This document shows, in pieces, positions 44,121 through 52,120 of a DNA stretch of 64,000 bases. Made by a program: the position numbers and the translations under genes. Numbering within the stretch: the first letter of the stretch is position 1; each line of letters begins with the position of its first letter. The notes beneath the pieces were generated by a model that did no database searches, was not told the DNA's origin, and saw only the letters and a list, made by a program, of their open reading frames with translations. This stretch comes from CAWAMR01 sp963783095 (lineage in GTDB: Bacteria; Planctomycetota; Planctomycetia; Gemmatales; Gemmataceae), in assembly GCA_963783095.1 (NCBI GenBank), contig CAWAMR010000001.1, forward strand, positions 186,001 through 250,000, written 5' to 3'.

Positions 44121-45237
44121 ACCTGCGTTGGGAGGGTTATACTTGGTTTGTTCTTTTCGTTTGGTGTCGGCGGTCAGGAATTTCTCCATTGCGCCCGACT
44201 CGGCGAATACGAGGGTTCGTGAATCGAGAAAAGCTACCGACAATGTCTTGGTTGGATCTGCAGCACAAGCCGGCCAGCCCGCCGACTTCAACTCGGCCAG
44301 GACGTATTCCCGGATCATTTTGAGAAGATCGCTGGAGCCTAGAGTGTACCAATCGCGACTTCAAGATGGGGTTTTTCTTGACGAGTTTCATCGGTGCTTG
44401 AAGTTGTTCAATCGTCGCGTCTTTCTTCAACTTCACGACGCCAAATACCCAAGACAAATCCACACTGCCCGACATGAGGAAATGATCGATATCCTCGCCG
44501 CCCAAGCCTGTCGCCTGCTTGAAGGCTTTACCGGATCCGGTCGGCTCAAAGAAGACGCCGAAGACGGGAGTTTCTTTGGCGTCTTTGCCGATGGAAAGCA
44601 CCCACTGCGAATCCTCAGGTAATAGATTTGACATTTGCGCAAACGCATCGGGATTGTCGTTTTGAGCAAAGATTCCGCCGGGGTTCTGGAAACCGCCGGG
44701 ATTCTTCGGATCGATCATGCCGGGATCCTTTTTCGGATCGGCCTTGCCGGGAGGATACTTCCCAGTGGGTCTTTCCTTGCCGGCATCCTGTTTCTGCTCC
44801 CCGCTCTTATTGGCTTCCCCGCTCGGCTTGTCATCGCCCGCGAAGAAGGCGAAGTATCCGCCGACGATCAAGCCGATGGCCAGTACGCCAAGTCCGCCAC
44901 CGATCAAAAGAGTCGAATTGCTCCCTTTGGCCTTTTTCTTCTTTTTCTTTGTTTCACCCTCGCCTTCGCCGCTTTCATCCGCTTTCGGCGTCTTGGCTGC
45001 ACCATTTTCCGATGGCTTGGCAGCGTTTGTTTTCTTGATTTTGGCCGAGCTGGGACTTTGATTGTCCGCCTTCTTGGCCGGCGCTGCATCGCCCCCCGCG
45101 TCGTCCGGCGACTTGATCTGAATGGGATATTTGCAGCGTTTGCAGTATATCTTCTTGCCGATGAGGCCGGGATCGTTGATCGTGAGGGTCAACTCGCAGC
45201 TCTCGCATTTTACTTTGAACGGTGTGATGACGGCCAT

Positions 45238-45651
45238 TCGGAACTCTCCGCTTGCGGATATGTGTGCGGACTATCGGTAATTCAAATACAACCCATATCT
45301 TAACGAAGAGATGGTGAGAATTGCAAAGGGAATTCAGTTTCGCGTAACTTTAATTTCCAAAGGCGATCGGAAATCTCAACCAAATCCGTCCGCGCGGTCA
45401 GTCAATCATCCACGATGAGGTCTATCCAGAATCACGCAACGCGGCCATACGCCCGATCGCATTCATCCGACGAGCCTGATCAGGACGCAGCGCAAAAACG
45501 AATGAAATGATTTTACCATGCCGGCTTCATGAGCAGCCCGACGCCGGAACATGGGCAACTGCTTTCCATCCATACTTCGAGCGGTGAATTTGCGGAAGCG
45601 GCCACGACCGAAAGATCCTGGCCGCTTGCACGGCAACTCGATTCTACCCAA
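45238..45651. other. Gene-free stretch upstream of the giant gene
   Basis: About 410 bases between the start of the giant gene (leftward) and the end of the DUF1328 gene. A 62-codon frame at 45463-45651 on the - strand has no ribosome binding site and no recognisable sequence. I see no RNA gene or long inverted repeat. The promoter of the giant gene should lie at about 45240-45340, where AT-rich stretches occur. Confidence 0.5.
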
Positions 45652-45834
45652 TCAAATCAGATCGCGTGGCGAAGAACTCCGGAACGCTCCGCCGAGAACA
45701 AAGAGCACGGCAAGCACCACAAAGACAATGAAGAAGATCTTTGCTGCTTCAAATGACAGGACGGCAACGCCGCCGAAGCCAAAGAACGCCGCGATCAGCG
45801 ACAGCACGAAGAATAGCAATGCGAGACGAAGCAT
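45652..45834 (-). CDS. DUF1328 small membrane protein
   Basis: Sixty residues from ATG 45834, preceded by GAGGAGA. Longer in-frame extensions upstream are not supported. The sequence MLRLALLFFVLSLIAAFFGF...GVA...AKIFFIVFVVLAVLFVLGG is the two-helix DUF1328 (YtjA-like) protein, usually 50-60 residues. Family knowledge: found in many soil and water bacteria and often induced by stress; its action is unknown. It lies with other stress-type small genes (DUF2383, coiled-coil lipoprotein, superoxide dismutase), as is common for this family. Confidence 0.88.
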   Translation of the reverse strand: MLRLALLFFVLSLIAAFFGFGGVAVLSFEAAKIFFIVFVVLAVLFVLGGAFRSSSPRDLI

Positions 45835-46074
45835 GTTTGTTTCTCCTCTATTCTCTTTGGACATCCGCCGGACGATTCGTCCGACTCCAACTTCAAACAT
45901 CAAAAACATTGCAAGCAACGTGCCAATAAATGGATGCACGTTGTCCCATGCATTCGCACGGCGCTGACAATCTCCCGAATCTTGCCGATTCCCAATCGGC
46001 ATCAGAATTGCCCAATTCAATCTCATCCCTTTCTGACGTTCTTGATTTTCTGACTCTGTCAACGGGAGAGAATC

Positions 46075-46524
46075 ATGTCGACTCTACTATCGGATCGTAA
46101 TGTCGAACAACTCAACTCACTGCTGCGCGGAGAATTGTCGGCCGTGGAGAGTTATGAGGAAGCTCTTACTCATTTAGAAGATGAGCTGATTGAAGAAGAG
46201 CTTCAGCGCATAGCGAACGAACACTGGGGCACGATTGAAGCCCTTCGGGAATACGTGATCGAATACGGTGGAGAGCCTTCCTGGGGATCGGGCCCCTGGG
46301 GGTTTTTCACCGCACTGATAACTGGTGCCGCCAAGCTGCTCGGGCCAAAGATGATGCTCTCCGCATTGAAAAAGGGGGAAGAGCACGGGGTGCAACTCTA
46401 TGAAGAGGCGATGAACCAGCAAGAACTGGCGGATGAGTGCCGGATCGTGATCGCCAGTCGACTCTTGCCGCTGACAAGGACGCATGTTCAGACGTTGGAT
46501 CGGCTGCTGGCTCACTTTAATTAA
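46075..46524 (+). CDS. DUF2383 (PA2169-type) four-helix-bundle protein
   Basis: The 149-residue product is entirely helical: LNSLLRGELSAVESYEEALT, IEEELQRIANEHWGTIEALR, a Gly/Trp-rich turn (GGEPSWGSGPWGFFTAL), then ALKKGEEHGVQLYEEAM and a last helix. The Glu/His pattern (E..S...E, E..H) is that of the ferritin-like PA2169/DUF2383 family. Family knowledge: members are cytoplasmic, stress-linked and of unknown reaction. CAACGGGAGAG upstream provides the ribosome site. A long inverted repeat follows six bases after its stop codon. Confidence 0.85.
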   Translation: MSTLLSDRNVEQLNSLLRGELSAVESYEEALTHLEDELIEEELQRIANEHWGTIEALREYVIEYGGEPSWGSGPWGFFTALITGAAKLLGPKMMLSALKKGEEHGVQLYEEAMNQQELADECRIVIASRLLPLTRTHVQTLDRLLAHFN

Positions 46525-46530
46525 TCGCCG

Positions 46531-46608
46531 TGTAGGGCGGGTCGACGCTTTGCGAGGCCCGCCGGAGCGCTTCTTGGCGGGCCTCGCAAAGCCTCGACCC
46601 GCCCTACA
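46531..46608. repeat. 33-bp inverted repeat, GGGCGGGTCGAGG family
   Basis: The left arm 46531-46563 and right arm 46576-46608 pair with one interruption (GACGC against GAGGC), around a 12-base loop. It is the same element family as the repeats at 25557-25972, here as one compact hairpin directly behind the DUF2383 gene, in the position of a terminator. Confidence 0.92.
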
Positions 46609-46747
46609 CCATTCGCTGACGCTAACTAATTTGTTTCGGGCACTTCCGTCGCGGTACGCTATTTGCGAATTTCTGAATTGTTCAACGATCATGGCCGAGT
46701 TGAACCACGATCGAACCGCCCGGATAATCTCGAAAGCAGGTGCTAAA

Positions 46748-47279
46748 ATGAAGCGGATATCATCCTCATGTTGCGCTACTCAAAGCGCAGCCTCAACGGA
46801 TCCGAAACTCGAAGAACGAGTCGAGCAAGCGATCGAAAGAGGCCCAACCGCCATACAAGAACGGCTCGCCGAGCTCGATCGGGAATGGTCCGTTGGTGGA
46901 ATCACGAAGGTTGTGCTGGCCGGATTGATCGGTCTGAGTCTTCGGTCTGGCCCTGGCAAGTAACAGCCTGCCCTGGCTGATTCTCTCCGCCATCGGGGTG
47001 CTCTGTCTCGCTCACTATCTGATTGCTCCGGCATGGTGGGCGCGAATCATTTGTCAATTGGGGTTCCGATCGGAGAAGGACATCGAGCACGAAAAACTGG
47101 CGCTACGCGCGTTGCGCGGTGATTTTCAATGTCTACCTGTCATTCACAACGTCGAGATCGAGGATCGAAATGCTGTCGCCCGTTTCGAAGGCGAAGGCGG
47201 CATCGCGGTCAATCCCGATCTCGGCAAGCAACACATGGTTGAGGTCGTCAAGGAAGTGCTTGAAGTCACTCAGCGGTAG
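46748..47279 (+). pseudogene. Inner-membrane protein, one frameshift
   Basis: From ATG 46748 (AGCAGGTG upstream; ATG 46691 is an alternative) the product reads DPKLEERVEQAIERGPTAIQ, then a first span GGITKVVLAGLIGLSL. The frame then shifts by one base near 46938 and continues ...FGLALASNSLPWLILSAIGV and CLAHYLIAPAWWARI, a second span, and a soluble tail of about 70 residues. The two-span hairpin with a following short cytosolic domain resembles DUF2892/YgaP-type membrane proteins. Conserved hydrophobic pattern on both sides of the shift supports a single gene. It lies in the stress-gene group. Confidence 0.6.
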
Positions 47280-47289
47280 ATTAGCCGGA

Positions 47290-47676
47290 TCATTTGAAGT
47301 CTTCCTGGGCCTTGTGGATTTTTTCCTTGAGCGTTTCCCAGGAGTTGGACATTCCGGTCTTGAGATCCTCCCATTTTTTCTTGGTGTCGGATTTCAGTTC
47401 TTCGTAGCGCTGATAGGTTTCACCGCGATGGTTCTCCAGTTCGTGGATCCTCGTTTCGATCTTTTCTTTCATCTCGCCCGTAGCCTTCTTGGCCTTTTCC
47501 TTCAACGTATGAATGTCTCGATCTGCCTGATCGAGATCTGCTTTGACTTTGGTAACGTATTCGTCGCGCTCCTTCTGGAATTTAGCGCGATCCTTTTCAA
47601 GTGACGATGTGTTGCTTGGATTACAACCCGACGCCACAAATGCAACGACTACCGACCATGTCAATAAACAACGCAT
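47290..47676 (-). CDS. Coiled-coil lipoprotein
   Basis: The start at 47676 is preceded by CGGAGGAAG. The leader MRCLLTWSVVVAFVASGC ends in a lipobox (VASGC), so the mature protein is lipid-anchored at Cys18. The other 110 residues are a highly charged helix (KFQKERDEYVTKVKADLDQA, IHTLKEKAKKATGEMKEKIE), a continuous coiled coil of the type seen in stress-related YtxH/apolipoprotein-like proteins. Converges with the membrane-protein gene at 46748-47279. Lgt encoded at 31098 would modify it. Confidence 0.8.
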   Translation of the reverse strand: MRCLLTWSVVVAFVASGCNPSNTSSLEKDRAKFQKERDEYVTKVKADLDQADRDIHTLKEKAKKATGEMKEKIETRIHELENHRGETYQRYEELKSDTKKKWEDLKTGMSNSWETLKEKIHKAQEDFK

Positions 47677-47923
47677 GGCAATCTTCCTCCGTTCAAGTTC
47701 CCAGGGGTGTCTGAATGGAAATCCGAGGAATGGTACAGCAATTGCCATACCGTTCTGTGTGGATGAGACGTCGCGAAAATCACTCATGGAAAACGAGGAC
47801 GGTAGCTCGATGGCGTTTTCCGTTATGAATTGCCGGTCGAACCGCAAAGCCTAGATTAACCATCGTTGTTCCCGGCCCCTCTTGGGATTCGCCGGGCAAT
47901 TTACCCATCTATGAGGAGAACGA

Positions 47924-48541
47924 ATGGCTTTCTCACTTCCCGCTCTGGCGTATCCGTTTAGCGCTTTGGAGCCTCACATCGACGCCATGACGATGGAGAT
48001 TCACCACGATCGGCATCACAAGGCTTATGTCGATAACGTCAACAAGGCACTTGACGGCCAAACCGCACTACAAGCCCTGTCCGTCGAAGACTTGTTGCGG
48101 AATATCAAGACGGTTCCGGAATCGATCCGGCAGGCGGTGATCAACAATGGGGGCGGGCATGCCAATCACGCGCTCTTCTGGACGATCATGGCTCCCGGCG
48201 CGGGCGGCAAGCCGACCGGCCCCCTGGCCGATGCGATCAGTGCTGCATTCGGAGATTTCGCGGCATTTCAGGCGAAGATCAAGGAAAATGCTCTGGGTCA
48301 ATTCGGCAGCGGCTGGGCCTGGCTGGTATGGGACGGCAGCAAGGTGCAGGTGATTCGCCGTCCGAACCAGGACAGCCCTTTGATGGAAGGATTGACGCCG
48401 CTACTGGGCATCGACGTGTGGGAACATGCGTATTATTTGAAGTATCAGAACAAGCGTGCCGATTATGTGGATGCGTGGTGGAACACGCTCAACTGGCAAG
48501 CAGTGACCGAACGCTTCGAGGCTGCCAAAGCCGGCAAATAG
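47924..48541 (+). CDS. sod: Superoxide dismutase (Fe/Mn family)
   Basis: The product has 205 residues, normal for the family. The metal ligands are His27 (MEIHHDRHH), His in GHANHALFW, and Asp/His in DVWEHAYYLKYQN. GSGWAWLVWDG and YVDAWWNTLNW are standard. The NNGGGHANHALFW segment is closer to Mn-type enzymes, but metal choice cannot be settled by eye. It converts superoxide to hydrogen peroxide and oxygen in the cytoplasm. ATGAGGAGAACG before the ATG contains the ribosome site. A 33-bp inverted repeat follows seven bases after the stop. Confidence 0.95.
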   Translation: MAFSLPALAYPFSALEPHIDAMTMEIHHDRHHKAYVDNVNKALDGQTALQALSVEDLLRNIKTVPESIRQAVINNGGGHANHALFWTIMAPGAGGKPTGPLADAISAAFGDFAAFQAKIKENALGQFGSGWAWLVWDGSKVQVIRRPNQDSPLMEGLTPLLGIDVWEHAYYLKYQNKRADYVDAWWNTLNWQAVTERFEAAKAGK

Positions 48542-48547
48542 TGAAGG

Positions 48548-48633
48548 GATGAGGGATGAAGGATGGGGGATGAAAAAAACACTATCCAAATTCATCTGCT
48601 GTTTTTTTCATCCCCCATCCTTCATCCCTCATC
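48548..48633. repeat. Perfect 33-bp inverted repeat with GGATGARG tandem arms
   Basis: The left arm 48548-48580 and right arm 48601-48633 are exact reverse complements around a 20-base loop. The arms consist of GGATGAGG/GGATGAAG/GGATGGGG octamers followed by a poly-A (or poly-T) tract, so that the stem can end transcription from either side. It lies between the convergent superoxide dismutase and foldase genes. Confidence 0.92.
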
Positions 48634-48634
48634 G

Positions 48635-49512
48635 CTAGTTTCGCGATGCAGCGTGTTCCTTCTTCTTCTCGTTTTCGAGGAATTCCTCAAAGAATGCCCG
48701 AAACCGCAATGTTCTTACCAACTCGCGATATTCGTGCTCGCTGATTTGATGCTCGATTCGATCGCGAATCTCTTCTTGCACCTTGGCATCCGTGAAAGGC
48801 CGTCGTTTGGCGTAGGTTCGTTCGGCAATTCGCACAATGTGGAAACCAGCTTCCACTTCAACGATACCCACTTCACCATGCTTTAATTCAAATACCATTG
48901 GTTCGAGATCGGCCGGAAGGATTTGGCCTTTCTCTTCGCCCAAACCCTCGGCGTTGCGAAGGTTGCGGTGGTCGAGCGCTTCAACCATCTTGACGAAATC
49001 TTCTCCCTTGCGTGCCCGATCCGCCAGATGGTCGCAATACTTTCTGGCATCGCCGGGGCTGTTGAAGCGATTCTTGAGGATGAAAAGATCCTGCCATTTC
49101 ACTCGATCGTTGATTCGGAATTCATCGGGATGGCGATCGTAGTAATCTTTCAGATCCTTTGCGCCGATACCTTTGATGCGCGGCTTGATGATTTCATTCA
49201 TGTAGAGTTGCACCATCACGCTGCGTTCCAAATGCCGGCGCAATCCGTTCACAGTAAGTCCTTGCACCTTCAAGAAATGCTTAAACTCCTCATCATTTTG
49301 AATGTTGCACCTCTTGCGGATAAAGTTCAATCTCACATCGGCATCTTTCGCGCAAACAGTAGTTAGTTCATCGATCGCAGCTTGTCGGTTCTGCGCTCGC
49401 AGACTCGAAAGCAATTCGTCGATAATCAGTTCGCGCTCGATGATGCGTCTCAATTCCTGCTTGAACATCGCCTGCGCATTTGCGTTGCGTTGATAAGAGT
49501 AAGAGGGCAAAC
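48635..49512 (-). pseudogene. 3' half of a SurA-like foldase gene, separated by the IS element
   Basis: The frame carries, in order, the SurA-type chaperone helices (FKQELRRIIERELIIDELLSS, VQGLTVNGLRRHLERSVM), a parvulin-type peptidyl-prolyl isomerase domain (DLEPMVFELKHGEVGIVEVE, GFHIVRIAERTYA) and a charged C-terminal helix. Removing the IS element with one TA joins this frame directly to the gene part at 50545-51903 (ELLSLPSYSYQRN across the junction), so both belong to one gene with two foldase modules. In the present state, translation would have to restart inside the IS end. Family knowledge: SurA helps outer-membrane proteins fold in the periplasm. Confidence 0.88.
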
Positions 49513-49514
49513 TA

Positions 49515-49530
49515 GGTAGTGTTGACATTC
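49515..49530. repeat. Left inverted repeat of the IS element
   Basis: Sixteen bases, GGTAGTGTTGACATTC, next to the TA target at 49513-49514. Confidence 0.93.
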
Positions 49531-49556
49531 CAGCCGTGAAACTGGAGAGGCTGGGT

Positions 49557-50312
49557 TTAGGTTAACAGCGTCACGAGCGCGGTGAAAGCCACGAATCCCA
49601 GAAAATTTCGTGCCGTTTTCTCGTAGCGCGTTGCCACTCGGCGGGACTGTTTCATGATATTGATCATCCGCTCCACGATGTTGCGTTGCTTATAGGTCTC
49701 TGTGTCGTATTCGCGTGGTTCGACGCGATTGCTGCGCGGCGGAATGACTGCTTCCGCGCCCTTCGCTTCGATCGTCGCCACGAACTCGTCGCTGTCATAG
49801 CCCTTGTCGGCGAGAACTTTCTGTGGATCGCTGCCTTCCAGCAGAGCCGGTCCTTGTTTGACATCATGATTTTGGCCCGGCGTCAGAAGAATCTTCACAG
49901 GCTCGCCGACACCATTGCACGAAACGTGAATCTTCGTGCTGAATCCGCCGCGCGAGCGTCCCAGGCACTCGGCCTCGGCGTTGCTGCCCTTGGCACCTGC
50001 GGAATGCTGATGGGCACGAATTACCGTGGAATCCACCATCAAAACTTCGACGTCGGGATCTTTCAACAGATCCATGATTTTGGGGAACACGCCATTCTTG
50101 CACCAGCGATTGAATCTCTGAAACATGCTGTTCCACGGGCCGAACCGTTCCGGCAAATCACGCCAAGGAGCGCCGGTCTTGGCGATCCAAAAGATGGCGT
50201 TGATGAACAGGCGATTATCCTTAGCGGTCGCACCGGGATCGCCTTCCTTGCCCGGCAAGTGGTCCTTGATAATGTTCCATTGCTCATCACTGATTTCGTG
50301 TCGTCGCAGCAT
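49557..50312 (-). CDS. IS5-family DDE transposase
   Basis: The 252-residue product from ATG 50312 starts MLRRHEISDEQWNIIKDHLP, the classic N-terminus of the family. The DDE residues are in VLMVDSTVIRAHQH, VLADKGYDSDEF and NIVERMINIMKQSRR, the last with the YREK-like spacing. There is no frameshift and no stop, so it should be functional. An in-frame ATG ten codons upstream (50342) is possible. It cuts and inserts the element at TA sites. The gene spans nearly the full IS and ends 42 bases from the left end. Confidence 0.95.
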   Translation of the reverse strand: MLRRHEISDEQWNIIKDHLPGKEGDPGATAKDNRLFINAIFWIAKTGAPWRDLPERFGPWNSMFQRFNRWCKNGVFPKIMDLLKDPDVEVLMVDSTVIRAHQHSAGAKGSNAEAECLGRSRGGFSTKIHVSCNGVGEPVKILLTPGQNHDVKQGPALLEGSDPQKVLADKGYDSDEFVATIEAKGAEAVIPPRSNRVEPREYDTETYKQRNIVERMINIMKQSRRVATRYEKTARNFLGFVAFTALVTLLT

Positions 50313-50526
50313 GGGTATCAAGCCTCGCGTGTTCGGTTCCATGATTGAAGGCAACCGTCATGGCTGCCAACCAATCGTAGGAATCCGGCGAGGCGAAATA
50401 GCTTTACCTATGCCGAAACTGCGTGGAATATTTTTCGTACAATGGGAAGCCCTTAACGATCAAGGAAGCGGCGAAATCTCGCGGCCGACGAAGCCTCCTT
50501 TCGCAGGTTCCGTAAATTGCCTGAGC

Positions 50527-50542
50527 GAATGTCAACACTGCC
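50527..50542. repeat. Right inverted repeat of the IS element
   Basis: Sixteen bases, GAATGTCAACACTGCC, the complement of the left repeat with one difference, next to TA at 50543-50544. Confidence 0.93.
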
Positions 50543-50544
50543 TA

Positions 50545-51903
50545 AGCAATTCTTGGTTGCGCTGGTAAACTGCTTCACGCACTTCGGATTCATAAATTGG
50601 CATCCCGCGCACCGTGGTCAGAACTTTCGCCTCCGGAGCAGTCGTGGCCGCGACCGGCAGCAATTCGCTCTTTTCGTTCGGCAGTGAAGGGAGCCGAAGA
50701 GGTTCGCGATTCGGAATGGTGGCGACCGGTGGCACTTTGCGATCTTCGGCAAATCGAGTTGCTCCGCTGTCTTCGGTGTGCTGAGTTTTTTCGATGGGGT
50801 CGGTATCAGCTGCAGCCAAGACCTCGCTGGATACAATGTTTTTGCCACGTGCAAGCGCTTGCTCAATCAATGCCCGCGTTACCAGCCTTTTTGCCACCTC
50901 CTGGTATACACGATCGCCAATTTGGGCTTTCAACCGTTTGCGGATTTCCTGCTGAACTGCTTGATCCGTGAAGGGTTGAATGGTGGCATCGATGCGTTTC
51001 ATCAATCGAACGACATGAAAGCCATTCAAACCCTCCACCATTCCAACTTCCCCTTCCTGCAACGACTGCACGAGCCGCTCGATCAAAGGGGATGGCTTGT
51101 CTCCTGCCATCCGGCCGACACTCGGGCCATTCATGGACTTCACCCGCGAACCGGTTTTAACCTTCCACAGAATATCATCCGCTCTTTTGTCAAAATTGGG
51201 ATCCGGCTTCTTATTAAATCGTGCCACCAGATCTTCGGCGCTTCGTTTGGCGTCGGCACGAGTTTTATTTTGGTTGACGGATACCACATATTCGCTCCAT
51301 TCCACGCAAGCATTGGTGTGATACTCGCCTTCATGCTGGTCGTAGTACGCCTTGAGGATCTCCACAGAAATGGAATTTATCGCTGGCTTTGCCAGTTCGT
51401 GCGTGAAGATGTTGGACATCGTACCACGTATAAAGTGACGCCGCAGCCCCTCAACCGTAATTCCTTGCGTCCGCCAGGAATGTCTCGAAATCCGCATCAT
51501 TCGCAATCTTCATCTTGCTTCGGATATCGTTCATTCGAGTCTGGGCCTCTTTTGCGCAAACCGCCTTCAGTTCGTCAATCGCCGCGTGCCGATCCAGAGA
51601 TCGCAAACGCGAGACGAATTCCTCAATAATGAGTTCGCGCTCGATGATGCGCCGCAACTCTCGTTTGTAGATCGCCCGTTCCTCGGCAACTCGCTCTTCC
51701 CCGGATAGACCTTGCAGCTCGTGGGCATGCTGTTGCACGGCCTCGCGCACTTCGTATTCATAGACCGGCATTCCACGCACGACGCTGACAACCTTCAATT
51801 CTCTGACGACGCGCGGCGCAACGGATAATTCTTCAGGATCTTCGCCAAAACCAAATGAGCTGGAGATGAAGAGCAGCGCGATCGATGAAATGAATATTCG
51901 CAT
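50545..51903 (-). pseudogene. 5' half of the IS-interrupted SurA-like foldase gene, with a frameshift
   Basis: Starts at ATG 51903 with GGAGGG upstream. The signal peptide MRIFISSIALLFISSSFGFG is followed by the chaperone module (VVSVVRGMPVYEYEVREAVQ, YKRELRRIIERELII). The frame shifts once near 51470, in FETFLAD|QGITVEGLRRHF. Then comes a parvulin domain (EGEVGMVEGLNGFHVVRLMK), a linker, and the start of a second chaperone module (VRGMPIYESEVREAVYQRNQ) that is cut by the IS at 50544. The intact protein would thus be signal peptide, module 1, module 2. It is a paralog of the gene at 52121-54169, with near-identical DNA at the 5' end. Confidence 0.85.
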
Positions 51904-52120
51904 GGAGAATCCCTCCGTGAATCCGAGAACGGACCAAAGCGACCGGGAGGATACCCAAAAGAGGCGAAATGGGGAAGACGACTTGGAACCGAATGAAGAG
52001 CCGGGGTCGAATGTGTTGATCGCACCCACTGTGCCTCAAACACGCGACCATCGGCTTTGTAGTAAAACTCCTTCAAAGTTCCAAAATCCCAATATGAAGT
52101 GTCTGGATTGAAATTCAGAA

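Larger units (their letters stand above)
40187..45237 (-). pseudogene. Giant membrane-anchored mosaic protein with DUF1559 and TIGR03067 domains, two frameshifts
   Basis: Read leftward from ATG 45237, this is one protein of about 1680 residues. Order: zinc ribbon (CESC and CKRC, residues 13-36); Lys/Ala/Glu linker; membrane span near 110-130; a globular part repeated in halves (WVLSIGKDAKETPVFGVFF...). Next come about 400 residues of tandem repeats (GMPPGGMANMGMPQPGKGN, then QPGLGINGQ/QPGFGIMGQ), a second globular part (LTVDPELKMMLNQLEQDK), NPGGFPNP and GGNNMGMPP repeats, a DUF1559 domain (RDISDGLSNTIFMIQ, ALMADGSVRFVGG), and a C-terminal TIGR03067-like lipocalin fold (ELQGKWVLTAFEE...). The frame breaks at about 44356 (one extra T) and about 42630 (one extra C in the NPGGF repeats). 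DUF1559 marks planctomycete secreted pseudopilin-like proteins. Confidence 0.85.
49515..50542 (-). mobile_element. IS5-family insertion sequence, 1028 bp
   Basis: The element is bounded by 16-bp inverted repeats (GGTAGTGTTGACATTC on the left, the complement GGCAGTGTTGACATTC on the right, one difference) and by TA on both sides (49513-49514 and 50543-50544). It contains one transposase gene. Taking it out with one TA restores a continuous reading frame in the host gene, which confirms both ends. TA target duplication and GG-ended repeats fit the IS427-like branch of the IS5 family. Confidence 0.95.

Noticed and set aside
45463..45651. Small - strand gene or a tRNA-like segment
   Set aside because: The 62-codon product has no family resemblance or ribosome site, and I could not fold a cloverleaf with a standard T-loop sequence.
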